In this document: in pieces, positions 8,219 through 16,967 of the stretch
Numbering within the stretch: position 1 is the first letter of the stretch
Layout of the letters: the number at the start of each line of letters is the position of its first letter
Assembly (NCBI GenBank): GCA_050246915.1
Contig: JBFWVD010000015.1
Location: forward strand, 1-64,000
Direction of reading: 5' to 3'
Source of the DNA: JBFWVD01 sp050246915
Lineage (GTDB): Bacteria; Actinomycetota; Acidimicrobiia; Acidimicrobiales; Ilumatobacteraceae
Length of the DNA: 64,000 bases
The notes under the pieces: generated by a model
Databases searched by the model: none
Seen by the model: the letters and a program-made list of their open reading frames with translations, nothing else
What the model was told of the DNA's origin: nothing
Program-made: the position numbers and the translations under genes

Positions 8219-9411
8219 GCATGGACCGCATGGAGGCTGTGCGGAACCTCGCCGCCGAGAAGGGCATCAGTGTCGACACCCTTTTCCAGGTGTTGGCCGA
8301 TGCACTCGTCAGCGCGTACAAGCGCATGCCCGGTGCCGCCGAAGAGGCCGAGGTGGAGATCGACGCCACCAACTTCGACATCAAGGTCATCGCATACGAC
8401 GTCGACGAGGACCTCAACTGGGTCAACCCACGCGACGACACTCCCGCTGACTTCGGCCGCATCGCCGCACAGACGTTCCGTCAGGTGATGACGCAGCGCA
8501 TCCGCGAAGCCGAGCGCGAGAAGAAGTACGAGGAGTACGCCGGACGCGAAGGCGACATCGTCACCGGCATCATCCAGCAATCCGATCAGCGCTACACGTT
8601 GCTCGATCTGGGCAAGGTCGAGGCGCTGATGCCGCAGGCCGAACAGGTGCCCTACGAGCGCCCCGAGCCCAACAGCCGCATCAAGGCCTACATCGTCGAA
8701 GTGCGCAAGACGGCCAAGGGCCCGCAGATCGTCGTGTCCCGCACGCACCCCGGTCTCATCAAACGGCTCTTCGAGCTCGAGGTCCCCGAGATCGCCGACG
8801 GCGTGGTCGAGATCAAGGCCTGTGCCCGTGAACCAGGCCATCGCACCAAGATCGCCGTGTGGTCCAACGATCACAACGTCGACCCGGTCGGCGCGTGCGT
8901 CGGTGCACGCGGTGCACGTGTTCGCATGGTCGTCACCGAGTTGCGCGGTGAGAAGATCGACATCGTCCCCTACAGCGAGGACCCCGCCGACTTCGTGGCC
9001 AAGGCGCTCTCACCGGCCAAGGTCAGCCACGTGCGAATCCACGAGGACACCGGCACGGCCGAGGTCATCGTTCCCGACTACCAGCTGTCGCTGGCCATCG
9101 GAAAGGAAGGCCAGAACGCCCGCCTCGCCGCTCGCCTCACCGGCTGGCGAGTCGACATCAAGAGCGAAACGCAACTCGCTGATGAAGAAGCCGGCATCGT
9201 GCCCGGCGACGACACCGAATACGCCGAGGGCGAGTGGGTCCAGAACGCCGAGACCGGCGAGATGGAATGGCACCCGGCCGAAGGTGGCGAGGCGCTCAGC
9301 GCCGAGCAGTGGGCTGCAGGTGGCGACGACGCCGAAGCAACGGCCGCTCCGGCCGTGGCTGCTGAAGTCGTTGCAGCGCAAGAGCCTGCGGCTGACGGGG
9401 ACGCGAGCTGA
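8215..9411 (+). CDS. nusA: Transcription termination/antitermination factor NusA
   Basis: NusA binds RNA polymerase and controls pausing, termination and antitermination. The 398 residues contain the N-terminal RNAP-binding domain, an S1 domain (GDIVTGIIQQSDQRYTLLDL) and two KH domains (VGACVGARGARVRMV; LAIGKEGQNARLAARLTGW). The C-terminal acidic repeats of proteobacterial NusA are absent, as expected for Actinobacteria, but an Ala/Glu-rich tail remains. The gene overlaps rimP by 4 nt and has a strong AGGAGG site 5' of ATG. Confidence 0.95.
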   Translation: MSMDRMEAVRNLAAEKGISVDTLFQVLADALVSAYKRMPGAAEEAEVEIDATNFDIKVIAYDVDEDLNWVNPRDDTPADFGRIAAQTFRQVMTQRIREAEREKKYEEYAGREGDIVTGIIQQSDQRYTLLDLGKVEALMPQAEQVPYERPEPNSRIKAYIVEVRKTAKGPQIVVSRTHPGLIKRLFELEVPEIADGVVEIKACAREPGHRTKIAVWSNDHNVDPVGACVGARGARVRMVVTELRGEKIDIVPYSEDPADFVAKALSPAKVSHVRIHEDTGTAEVIVPDYQLSLAIGKEGQNARLAARLTGWRVDIKSETQLADEEAGIVPGDDTEYAEGEWVQNAETGEMEWHPAEGGEALSAEQWAAGGDDAEATAAPAVAAEVVAAQEPAADGDAS

Positions 9412-9449
9412 ACGAGGCGAACGCGCTGTCCAGTGCCGATGCCGGCCCG

Positions 9450-9707
9450 ATGCGCACCTGCATCGGGTGCCGGCAGCGGCGCCCGGCAAGCGAGTTGATC
9501 CGGGTGGCGATCGGCCTCGACGGTCGTATCGTCGCTGAACGTCAGGCGCCGGGGCGGGGTGCTTGGTTGTGTCCCAACCCGACATGCGGGCTCCGTGCCC
9601 GCAAGACGCGTGCGTTCGCACGGGCGTTGCGTCTGTCGGCCGAGCCTTCCGGGCTTGACGACCTGATGTCGTTTCTCGATCGGAATGGTACGAACGTGCG
9701 AGACTGA
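9450..9707 (+). CDS. ylxR: YlxR/RnpM family RNA-binding protein
   Basis: This small protein of 85 residues carries the YlxR signature RTCIGCRQRRPASELIRV and the GRGAWLCPNPTC segment with a second Cys pair. YlxR proteins are encoded between nusA and infB in most Gram-positive bacteria; RnpM in Bacillus binds and modulates RNase P. The ATG at 9450 gives the expected N-terminus directly before RTCIGCR. It lies 38 nt after nusA and 63 nt before the infB start used here. Confidence 0.88.
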   Translation: MRTCIGCRQRRPASELIRVAIGLDGRIVAERQAPGRGAWLCPNPTCGLRARKTRAFARALRLSAEPSGLDDLMSFLDRNGTNVRD

Positions 9708-9770
9708 CGGGCCGCTCGAAGGCCGCACTGTGTGCGGTCGCGGCCGGACAACGAAAGGTTCACCCAACTC

Positions 9771-12700
9771 GTGGCAGGCAAGATCAGGGTCCATGAGCTC
9801 GCGAAAGAGCTCGGCCTCACCAATAAAGAGGCACTCGACCTCTCGATCGCGCTCGGAATCGGAGTGAAGAGTCACTCCTCGGGCATCGAAGAAGCACAAG
9901 CCGATCGAGTCCGCCGCCGCGCCGAGCGGGACGGCCTCGTGCGCGATGTACAGCCCGAGGAACCGCCCAAGCCCACCAAGGGCAAGGCGTCGAAGTCGTC
10001 TGGCCCCGCCGAGGACAAAGCCGAACCGGCGGTGGCGCCGACCGCCGAGCCGGCACCAGTCGCCGAGAAGCCGGCGCCCGCGGCTGCCCCTGTCGCCGAG
10101 AAGCCCGCCCCCGCTCCGGCACCTGTCGCCGAGAAGCCGGCCCCCGCGCCGGCGCCAGCGGCTGCTCCAGTCGCCGAGAAGCCCGCCCCGGCGGCCCCGC
10201 CCCGTCCAGCCCCGGATGCGCCCCGTGCGGCGGTAGCGGAGACCCCGGCCGCACCTGCCGCGGCCCCGGCGCCCACGCCCGCACCGGTTGAAGCGGCCCC
10301 GGTCGCGCCGGCCGCAGCCGCGGCGCCGACGGCACCGGTCGAGCCACCTCACCAGGTGGTGCGCAGTCGGCACACCCCGCCCGAGCCGCCTCGCTCGGCG
10401 CCGTCCTCGGACGCTCCTCCCCGTCCTGCTCCTGCCCCGCGCCCGGCTCCGCCCGCTGGCGGGCCGACGCCGCCCCCTGGGGGACCGCCCCGTCCGCCCA
10501 GTGGTCGCTCGGTGCCGCCGCCCCCGCCCCCGCTGGGGCCGCGCAGCAACACCGGCAAGCCGATCCCGCCGCCTCCCGGCCCGCGGTCCATCACCGGCAA
10601 GCCGATCCCGCCGCCTCCGGGCCCCCGTGGCCCGCAAGCTCCGCGCCCCGCTCCGGGCAGCCGCGGCCCCGGTGGGCCTGGCGGTCCCGGCGGCCCTGGC
10701 GGGCCGCGTCCCGGCTTCGGTCAGCGTCCCAGCGGTGCCGGTCAGCGTCCCGGCGGTCCCCGTCCCCCGGGTGGTCCCGGCGGTGGTGGTGGCCGTCCCG
10801 GCGGTCCCGGCGGTGGCGGTTTCAACCGCGGTCCGGGCATGGGTGCCCCGCCTCCCGGTGGTCCCCCAGGCGGTGGCGGTCGGCCGAACTCGCAACGGCG
10901 TCAACCGCGCAAGCGCTCCAGCCGTCGACGTCGCAACGCCGAGGAACTCACCCCGACGATGCTCACCTCGTACTCGGCGTCGAACGCGCCGGTACCGGAG
11001 GGCACGGTCGTCATCGAGCGCGGGTTCTCCGCGCAAGAGGTCGGTCCCAAGCTGAATCGCACGGCGGCCGACATCGTCCGCTTCCTCATGCAGCAAGGCG
11101 AGATGGTCACTGCGACCATGAGCCTCACCGACGATCAGATCGAGTTGTTCGCCCTGGAGATCGGCGCGGAGGTGTTGCTGGTCGAGCCCGGTCAGCAGCA
11201 AGAGCTCGAACTGCAGGCGTTGTTCAACGACGATGACGACGAGGACCCGGAGCTGCAGCAGCCCCGCCCGCCCGTCATCACCGTCATGGGTCACGTCGAC
11301 CATGGCAAGACGACATTGCTCGACAAGATCCGCCACGCCAACGTCGTGTCCGGCGAGGCCGGAGGCATCACCCAGCACATCGGTGCGTACCAGGTGAACC
11401 ACGAAGGCAAGCTCATCACCTTCATCGACACCCCGGGTCACCAGGCCTTCACCAAGATGCGGGCCCGTGGCGCCGAGGTCACCGACATCGTCGTGCTCAT
11501 GGTCGCGGCCGATGACGGCGTCATGCCCCAGACCATCGAGGCAATCGCCCACGCCCGCGCTGCGGACGTGCCGATCGTGGTCGCCATCAACAAGATCGAC
11601 AAGGCCAACGCCGATCCCAACCGGGTCATGAACGGCCTCGCCGAGCAGGGTCTCGTCCCCGAAGCATGGGGCGGCGACACGATCATGGTCGAGATGTCCG
11701 CTCAGCAGAACCTGGGCATCGACGATCTGCTCGAGCAGCTCACCGTCGTGGCCGAGCTCGAGGAGCTCACCGCCAACCCGGTGGGTCGGGCCAAGGGCAT
11801 CGTGCTCGAGGCCAACCTCGACATCGGTCGCGGCCCGGTGGCCACCGTGCTCGTCGACAAGGGCACGTTGCGCGTCGGTGATCCCATCGTGGCCGGTGCG
11901 GCGTTCGGGACCGTCCGCGCGCTGCTCGACTCGAAGGGTCAGCAGATCAAGGAAGCCGGTCCGTCCACGCCGGTCCAGGTGCTCGGTCTGTCCGTGGTGC
12001 CCGCCGCCGGTGACGAGGTGCGGGTCGCCCCCGATCTCAAGACGGCCAAGACCGTCGGTGAGGCCCGGGAGCAGCGCTTGCGGGAGAAGGCCCAGCGGGC
12101 CGATGCCCGGGTGCACAGTGGCGTGAAGCTCGAGGACATCTTCGAGCAGATCCAGCGTGGCGAGGCGGCGACGTTGAACCTCATCGTGAAGGCGGACGTG
12201 CAGGGCTCGCTCGAGGCGCTCACCGAGAGCCTCCGCAAGCTCGAGCGCGACGAGGTCAAGCTGGCGTTCGTGCAGCGCGGCGTCGGCGGCGTCACCGAGA
12301 ACGACGTCATGCTCGCTGCCACCACCAACTCCACGATCCTGGCGTTCAACATCCGCCCCGATCGCAAGGTGCGTGAGCTGGCCGAGGCCGAGGACGTCGA
12401 GATCCGCAGCTACGAGGTCATCTACAAGCTCCTCGAAGAGATCGAGCAGGCCATGGTCGGCATGCTCAAGCCGGAGTACGAAGAAGTGGTCACCGGAGAA
12501 GCCGAGGTTCGCGAGGTCTTCAAGGTCCCGCGGATCGGATCCATCGCCGGTTGCTATGTGCGCTCGGGTGTCATCACCCGCGGCAGCAAGGTCCGGTTCA
12601 TCCGCGAAGGCGTCATCATCTGGAAGGGTGCGATCAACTCGTTGCGCCGCTTCAAGGACGACGCCCGAGAGGTGCGCGAAGGATTCGAGTGCGGCATCGG

Positions 12701-12776
12701 CCTCACCGACTTCCAGGACCTCAAGCCTGGCGATCTCATCGAAACCTTCGAGGAGAAGCAGATCGCCCGCACCTAA
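9771..12776 (+). CDS. infB: Translation initiation factor IF-2 with expanded Pro/Ala/Gly-rich N-terminal region
   Basis: IF-2 places initiator tRNA on the 30S subunit. The GTG at 9771 is preferred (MAGKIRVHELAKELG is the usual N-terminus), giving 1001 residues. The G domain starts with GHVDHGKT at residues 507-514, then DTPGHQAF and NKIDKAN, followed by domains II-IV. Between the first IF2-N domain (1-60) and the second (around 400), about 300 residues are low complexity: four VAEKPAPA repeats, then proline-rich and finally Gly/Arg/Pro-rich segments. Such expansions occur in actinobacterial IF-2, but this one is long. The upstream GTG at 9732 would add 13 residues and is less likely. Confidence 0.95.
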   Translation: MAGKIRVHELAKELGLTNKEALDLSIALGIGVKSHSSGIEEAQADRVRRRAERDGLVRDVQPEEPPKPTKGKASKSSGPAEDKAEPAVAPTAEPAPVAEKPAPAAAPVAEKPAPAPAPVAEKPAPAPAPAAAPVAEKPAPAAPPRPAPDAPRAAVAETPAAPAAAPAPTPAPVEAAPVAPAAAAAPTAPVEPPHQVVRSRHTPPEPPRSAPSSDAPPRPAPAPRPAPPAGGPTPPPGGPPRPPSGRSVPPPPPPLGPRSNTGKPIPPPPGPRSITGKPIPPPPGPRGPQAPRPAPGSRGPGGPGGPGGPGGPRPGFGQRPSGAGQRPGGPRPPGGPGGGGGRPGGPGGGGFNRGPGMGAPPPGGPPGGGGRPNSQRRQPRKRSSRRRRNAEELTPTMLTSYSASNAPVPEGTVVIERGFSAQEVGPKLNRTAADIVRFLMQQGEMVTATMSLTDDQIELFALEIGAEVLLVEPGQQQELELQALFNDDDDEDPELQQPRPPVITVMGHVDHGKTTLLDKIRHANVVSGEAGGITQHIGAYQVNHEGKLITFIDTPGHQAFTKMRARGAEVTDIVVLMVAADDGVMPQTIEAIAHARAADVPIVVAINKIDKANADPNRVMNGLAEQGLVPEAWGGDTIMVEMSAQQNLGIDDLLEQLTVVAELEELTANPVGRAKGIVLEANLDIGRGPVATVLVDKGTLRVGDPIVAGAAFGTVRALLDSKGQQIKEAGPSTPVQVLGLSVVPAAGDEVRVAPDLKTAKTVGEAREQRLREKAQRADARVHSGVKLEDIFEQIQRGEAATLNLIVKADVQGSLEALTESLRKLERDEVKLAFVQRGVGGVTENDVMLAATTNSTILAFNIRPDRKVRELAEAEDVEIRSYEVIYKLLEEIEQAMVGMLKPEYEEVVTGEAEVREVFKVPRIGSIAGCYVRSGVITRGSKVRFIREGVIIWKGAINSLRRFKDDAREVREGFECGIGLTDFQDLKPGDLIETFEEKQIART

Positions 12777-12779
12777 CCT

Positions 12780-13070
12780 GTGCAGGTGTTCGTCTGTGCG
12801 CTCGATGTGGAGATCCACCTCCCGCACGCACAGTCGCTGAAGGCCAAGCGATCCGTGGTCAAGCATGTGGTCGAATCGGCGCGGCAACGCTTCGGTGTTG
12901 CCGCGGCCGAAGTGGGTCATCAGGAGCTGTGGCAACGATCCCGTCTGGGGTTCGCTGCAGTGGGGTCCGGCCCCGACCATGTCAGCGAGGTGCTCGATTC
13001 GCTCGAGCGGTTCGTGTGGTCGCACCCGGATCTCGAGGTGGTGTCGATGGAACGGAGATGGTTGGAATGA
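12780..13070 (+). CDS. ylxP: DUF503/YlxP family protein
   Basis: This 96-residue protein matches the DUF503 pattern: VFVCALDVEIHLPHAQSLKAKRSVV at the N-terminus (only the tail SLKAKR is diagnostic) and a ferredoxin-like length. YlxP proteins sit between infB and rbfA in Gram-positive bacteria; their function is poorly defined and probably tied to ribosome assembly. The start is GTG three bases after the infB stop. The stop overlaps the rbfA start (ATGA). Confidence 0.85.
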   Translation: MQVFVCALDVEIHLPHAQSLKAKRSVVKHVVESARQRFGVAAAEVGHQELWQRSRLGFAAVGSGPDHVSEVLDSLERFVWSHPDLEVVSMERRWLE

Positions 13071-13618
13071 AGAGGCGCACCACACACCGCTATCCCCGCA
13101 CAGCCCGCCTCAACGAGCTGATGCGCGAGATCATCGCTGACGAGCTCGAGCGGATCGACTCCGAGCACCTGTCACTGGTCACCATCACCGATGTCCATGT
13201 CGACGCCGACCTCGGTCGCGCCGTGGTGTTCTTCGACGCCCTCGATGCCGACCACGACGATGAGATCATCGAGGCGTTCGGCGAGGTCCGGCATCAGCTG
13301 CAGAAGGCCATCGCTCGGCAGGCCACGACGCGCCGCACGCCGGTACTCGCATTCAGGCCCGATCTGGCGATCCGATCCGGCGAGCGCGTCGACTCGTTGG
13401 TGCGCGACGACCTCGGTGTGCAGGGGAACCGTCCACCGCAACCGGACTTGCGCGAGACCTACAAGTTCGCCGACGAGGACGATGATGACGACGATGATGA
13501 CGACGATGATGACGACGACGATGACGACCTCGACGATGAGTTCGATGAGGACGCGGACGAGGACGCCGCCGACGGCGATGGTTCTGGCTCCGACGGTGTC
13601 GCCGACGAGACCAGCTGA
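13067..13618 (+). CDS. rbfA: Ribosome-binding factor A with poly-Asp tail
   Basis: RbfA is a KH-fold protein that helps mature the 30S subunit and the 5' end of 16S rRNA. Residues 1-125 show the family pattern (RTARLNELMREIIADELERI, VTITDVHVDADLGRAVVFF). The 183-residue protein ends with an acidic tail containing 17 consecutive Asp codons, alternating GAC and GAT, followed by more Asp/Glu. RbfA normally has about 115-135 residues. The ATG overlaps the ylxP stop by 4 nt, and the stop shares one base with the truB ATG. Confidence 0.92.
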   Translation: MKRRTTHRYPRTARLNELMREIIADELERIDSEHLSLVTITDVHVDADLGRAVVFFDALDADHDDEIIEAFGEVRHQLQKAIARQATTRRTPVLAFRPDLAIRSGERVDSLVRDDLGVQGNRPPQPDLRETYKFADEDDDDDDDDDDDDDDDDDLDDEFDEDADEDAADGDGSGSDGVADETS

Positions 13619-14523
13619 TGGCGCGACGCAAGCCGGCCACCGTGCACGGTCTGGCCGTGGTCGACAAGCCCGCCGGGATGACCAGTCATGACGTGGTCGC
13701 CGTGGCCCGCAAACGGCTCGGAGAGCGTCGCATCGGGCACTCGGGCACGCTCGACCCTGATGCCACTGGCGTGTTGCTCCTCGGGGTCGGCGAGGTCACG
13801 CGACTGCTGCGGTTCCTGACCGCGCTCGGCAAGCGATACACCGCCGAAATCGTGCTGGGTACGTCCACGTCCACGCTCGACGCCTCCGGCGAGGTGACGG
13901 GCAGCTTCGACATGTCGTCGGTGACGCCGAAGCAGGTTGTCGCGGCTGCCGCCCGTCTGACCGGCGCCATCGAGCAGATCCCGCCCATGGTGTCGGCGGT
14001 GCAGATCGACGGTGTCCGGCTGCACGAGTTGGCCCGCCAGGGCATCGAGGTGGAGCGGGCGCCGCGGCCGGTGACGGTGCATTCGTTCGACGTCGTGCCC
14101 ACCGGCGGCCCCGGCATCTACCAGTGCGAGGTGCACTGCTCGTCGGGCACCTACGTGCGAACCCTGGCCGACGATCTGGGTCGGCTCCTCGGTGGGGGCG
14201 CCCATCTGCGCGCGCTGCGCCGAACGGCCATCGGCTCGTTCGGCGTCGCCGAAGCAGTCGGCCTCGATGACCTCGATCACGACTCGTTGCTCACGCCGCT
14301 CGTGGCCATGCGCGACCTGCCACGCCTGATCGTGACCGACGAGCAGGAGCGAATGATCGCCAACGGTCGGCGGCTCGCCGTGCCCGACGCTCTCGCCGCT
14401 GAGAGCCCCATCTCGGCTGACACGAGCAGCATCGCTCTCGCCACCGCGGACGATCGTTTGCTGGCCGTCTACGAACGTTCGGGCGGGTTCCTGGTGCCCG
14501 TGGTGGTCCTCCCGCCCCGCTGA
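13618..14523 (+). CDS. truB: tRNA pseudouridine-55 synthase
   Basis: TruB makes pseudouridine 55 in the T-loop of tRNAs. The 301-residue protein has GLAVVDKPAGMTSHDVV at residues 11-27 and the catalytic motif GHSGTLDPDATGVL, with nucleophile Asp46. The binding segment YVRTLADDLGRLLG is also present. It overlaps the rbfA stop (TGATG), the last gene of the rimP-truB transcript on this strand before the convergent DUF4328 gene. Confidence 0.95.
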   Translation: MARRKPATVHGLAVVDKPAGMTSHDVVAVARKRLGERRIGHSGTLDPDATGVLLLGVGEVTRLLRFLTALGKRYTAEIVLGTSTSTLDASGEVTGSFDMSSVTPKQVVAAAARLTGAIEQIPPMVSAVQIDGVRLHELARQGIEVERAPRPVTVHSFDVVPTGGPGIYQCEVHCSSGTYVRTLADDLGRLLGGGAHLRALRRTAIGSFGVAEAVGLDDLDHDSLLTPLVAMRDLPRLIVTDEQERMIANGRRLAVPDALAAESPISADTSSIALATADDRLLAVYERSGGFLVPVVVLPPR

Positions 14524-14559
14524 TCGGGGTCACGGAACGACCCAGTGGGTGCCGCGGCT

Positions 14560-15459
14560 TCAGCCCGGTGGAGGGGGCGGAGGCAGCGAGCCCGGTGCCA
14601 CCGGTGCGCCGGGGGTCCCGCCATATGGCGACGGGGGAGGCGGAACGAAGCCCCCTGGCGTCGGGACCGCTGTCCCGACGGGAACACCCGACATCCCGGG
14701 GACGTAGGTGCTGTAGCCAGACGGTGCTGGTGCCATCTGGGCCGCCTGCGACATTGCCGCTTGTTGTGCATTGATGAGCGCCTCGCCAAAACGCGCCGTG
14801 GTGGCCCGAATGAAGCCGATGGCGAAGACGGCGGCGAGCAGCAACAGCACGGCGATGACGAATCCGTACGTGCGTTGATCGCGGAGCGTCTCCTCCAGCG
14901 TCAGCGGGTTGTCGAGATCGCGCGGGAAGATGATCCAGGCCAGGCAGGCGGCGACCCAGCACGCCATCCACAACCACACGAGCGGACTCCCCTTGGTCTT
15001 GCGCCACTCGAATCCCACGGTCCGCTCGGGAGCTGATCCCCTGTAGATCTCAGCGGCCACGATGAACGGAAGCAGCCACCAGGCGCCGGGCACGAACCAG
15101 GCACCGATCGCCCAGCGGGGTCCCCAGCTGGCCCCGGTCCGCGACAGCGCTTGGACGTTCTTGGCTGCACGGAACATCCACACGATCAGCAGCACCAATG
15201 TGGCGGCCATGAGCAGTCCGACGAGCACGACGGCGCCCTGGACCTGCTTGTCGGCCTGGTCGAGAGCATCGATGCTCTCCAGATCCCGCAGTGCTTGGAG
15301 CCGGTGGGCCAAGGCCATGGCCTGCACGAACGCGCCGACCGTGGTCAGCACGAGCAGCACACAGGCCGCAGTCGAGACCCCGTTGAGACGTCTCCAGGTC
15401 GTGTTGGTCGACGTCATCGACCCGGTCGGTGGTCCCGGAGACCAAACGTTGGTGTTCAT
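14560..15459 (-). CDS. DUF4328-type membrane protein with Pro-rich tail
   Basis: This 299-residue protein has about five hydrophobic segments, including VSTAACVLLVLTTVGAF and VVLVGLLMAATLVLLIVWMF, and the motif WGPRWAIGAWFVPGAWWLLPF, which is typical of DUF4328 proteins. The C-terminal 60 residues are rich in Pro, Gly and Ala and probably cytoplasmic or disordered. The ATG at 15459 follows GGGAG with good spacing, better than the ATG at 15471. The function of the family is unknown. It interrupts the truB-ribF neighbourhood on the opposite strand. Confidence 0.75.
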   Translation of the reverse strand: MNTNVWSPGPPTGSMTSTNTTWRRLNGVSTAACVLLVLTTVGAFVQAMALAHRLQALRDLESIDALDQADKQVQGAVVLVGLLMAATLVLLIVWMFRAAKNVQALSRTGASWGPRWAIGAWFVPGAWWLLPFIVAAEIYRGSAPERTVGFEWRKTKGSPLVWLWMACWVAACLAWIIFPRDLDNPLTLEETLRDQRTYGFVIAVLLLLAAVFAIGFIRATTARFGEALINAQQAAMSQAAQMAPAPSGYSTYVPGMSGVPVGTAVPTPGGFVPPPPSPYGGTPGAPVAPGSLPPPPPPG

Positions 15460-15499
15460 GATTGCTCCCATCGCCTAGGGACTGGGGGCCCGTCGGCGG

Positions 15500-15505
15500 T
15501 AGCTT
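15500..15505 (+). promoter_or_regulatory. Candidate -10 (TAGCTT) for ribF, leaderless type
   Basis: TAGCTT ends 8 nt before the ribF GTG at 15514. There is no Shine-Dalgarno sequence in front of this start, so a leaderless transcript is plausible. Inference from spacing. Confidence 0.4.
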
Positions 15506-15513
15506 CGGCGCCC

Positions 15514-16455
15514 GTGCACGTGCTGTCCGACATCGGCACTTGGGATCCTCCTCATGAGGGCTCGGTGATCACAATCGGTGCCTATGACGGGGTCCATCTG
15601 GGCCACCAGGCTGTCATCGCGCTGGTGCGCGAGCGCGCACAGGCTCTCGGGGCCGTGTCGATGGTGCTCACGTTCGATCGACATCCGGCCTCGGTCGTGC
15701 GTCCCGAGTCGGCTCCCAAGCTCCTCACCGATCCGGAGCAGAAGCTCGAGATGCTCGCCGCAACTGGGGTTGACGCCACGGTGCTGTGTCATTTCGACCA
15801 GGATCGCGCCGTCGAGTCGCCGGAGGAGTTCGTCCGCGAGTTGCTGGTCAAGCGGCTCAACGCCCGGTGCGTCGTGGTGGGATCGGACTTCCATTTCGGT
15901 CATCAGCGGCGCGGCAACGTGGCGCTGCTGCGCTCGATGGGAGCGCAGTTGGGCTTCGACGTCGAGCCCGTCGATCTGGTGGCCCGTGTCGATGGGGTCA
16001 ACGAGCCGGTGTCGTCGACAGCGATCCGCCGAGCACTGGCGGGGGGCGAAGTGGAGGTGGCTGGGCATCTGCTCGGCCGGGCGTTCGAAGTGCGTGGCGT
16101 GGTGGCCAAGGGCGATCAACGCGGGCGCACCATCGGCTTCCCGACGGCGAACGTGGTGATGCCGGACTCGGTGTGCCTGCCTGCCGACGGTGTGTACGCC
16201 GGCTTCTACGAACGTCCCGACGGCTCCGTGCACCCGTGCGCCATCAACCTGGGTCGGCGACCGACGTTCTACGAGCACGCCGATCATTCGCTGCTCGAGG
16301 CCCATCTGCTCGATTTCAACGGCGATCTCTACGGTGAGTCGGCGAAGGTGAGGTTCGTGGCCTTCCTGCGATCGGAGCGCAAGTTCGACGGCATCGACGC
16401 GTTGGTGGCTCAGTTGAAAGCTGACGTCGAGGCGACTCGTCGCGCCACGACCTGA
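15514..16455 (+). CDS. ribF: Bifunctional riboflavin kinase/FAD synthetase
   Basis: RibF phosphorylates riboflavin to FMN and adenylates FMN to FAD. The N-terminal FAD synthetase part shows TIGAYDGVHLGHQAVI (nucleotide-binding GxxDGVHxGH motif) and SSTAIRRAL; the C-terminal kinase part shows GRTIGFPTANV and INLGRRPTF. The 313-residue length is typical. The GTG at 15514 starts the protein VHVLSDIGTW, just before the conserved domain. It commonly follows truB in Actinobacteria, as here. Confidence 0.95.
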   Translation: MHVLSDIGTWDPPHEGSVITIGAYDGVHLGHQAVIALVRERAQALGAVSMVLTFDRHPASVVRPESAPKLLTDPEQKLEMLAATGVDATVLCHFDQDRAVESPEEFVRELLVKRLNARCVVVGSDFHFGHQRRGNVALLRSMGAQLGFDVEPVDLVARVDGVNEPVSSTAIRRALAGGEVEVAGHLLGRAFEVRGVVAKGDQRGRTIGFPTANVVMPDSVCLPADGVYAGFYERPDGSVHPCAINLGRRPTFYEHADHSLLEAHLLDFNGDLYGESAKVRFVAFLRSERKFDGIDALVAQLKADVEATRRATT

Positions 16456-16475
16456 CGGCCGCGACGACTGTCTCG

Positions 16476-16967
16476 TCAATCGGGGTTGACATCAGGCTGC
16501 TGGGTCGACTCGACCCTCGTGCGCGGAGCGGGAGTCGAACCGATCTCCGATGGCGTGAAGGTGCGCTCGCACGCCCGGCACCAGAAGCCCTGTTCCAGTT
16601 CGGTGCCGCACGACGAGTGCACCAGCACTGTGTTGGGCCCTTGTGATCCGCTCAGGTACTTGTCGCCCCATCGCATGAGCGCCACCAGTGCAGGCGACAG
16701 CTCCATGCCCATGGCCGTGAGCCGGTATTCGTAACGGGGCGGACGGCGCTCGTAGAGCACCTTGTCCATGAGCCCGGCGTCGACCAGTTTGCGGAGGCGA
16801 TCGGACAGCACCGGCCGCGCGATGCCGAGGTCGCGGCGGAACTCGTCGAAGCGGTGGATGCCGCGGAACGCGTCGCGTAGCACGAGCATGGTCCAACGAT
16901 CACCGATGATCTCGAGGGTGCGGCCGATGGAACTGGTGTCGGTGGGATCGTGCGAGGGGGCGGCCAT
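16476..16967 (-). CDS. HxlR-family transcriptional regulator
   Basis: This 163-residue winged-helix protein has the HxlR core: IIGDRWTMLVLRDAFRG, FDEFRRDLGIARPVLSDRLRKLVDAGL and a wing with RYEYRLTAMG. HxlR proteins often sense electrophiles or nitroaromatics. After the DNA-binding domain there is SCGTELEQGFWCRACERTF, a three-Cys pattern (C-x10-C-x2-C) that could bind metal or act as a redox sensor; this is inference. The ATG overlaps the nitroreductase stop (ATGA), so it is the last gene of the unit and probably regulates it. Confidence 0.85.
   Translation of the reverse strand: MAAPSHDPTDTSSIGRTLEIIGDRWTMLVLRDAFRGIHRFDEFRRDLGIARPVLSDRLRKLVDAGLMDKVLYERRPPRYEYRLTAMGMELSPALVALMRWGDKYLSGSQGPNTVLVHSSCGTELEQGFWCRACERTFTPSEIGSTPAPRTRVESTQQPDVNPD

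Noticed and set aside
9078..13085. A 1335-codon open frame on the minus strand
   Set aside because: It is antisense to infB, ylxP and nusA and arises from their GC-rich codon use; it shows His/Asp/Leu/Arg-rich shadow composition and no domain.
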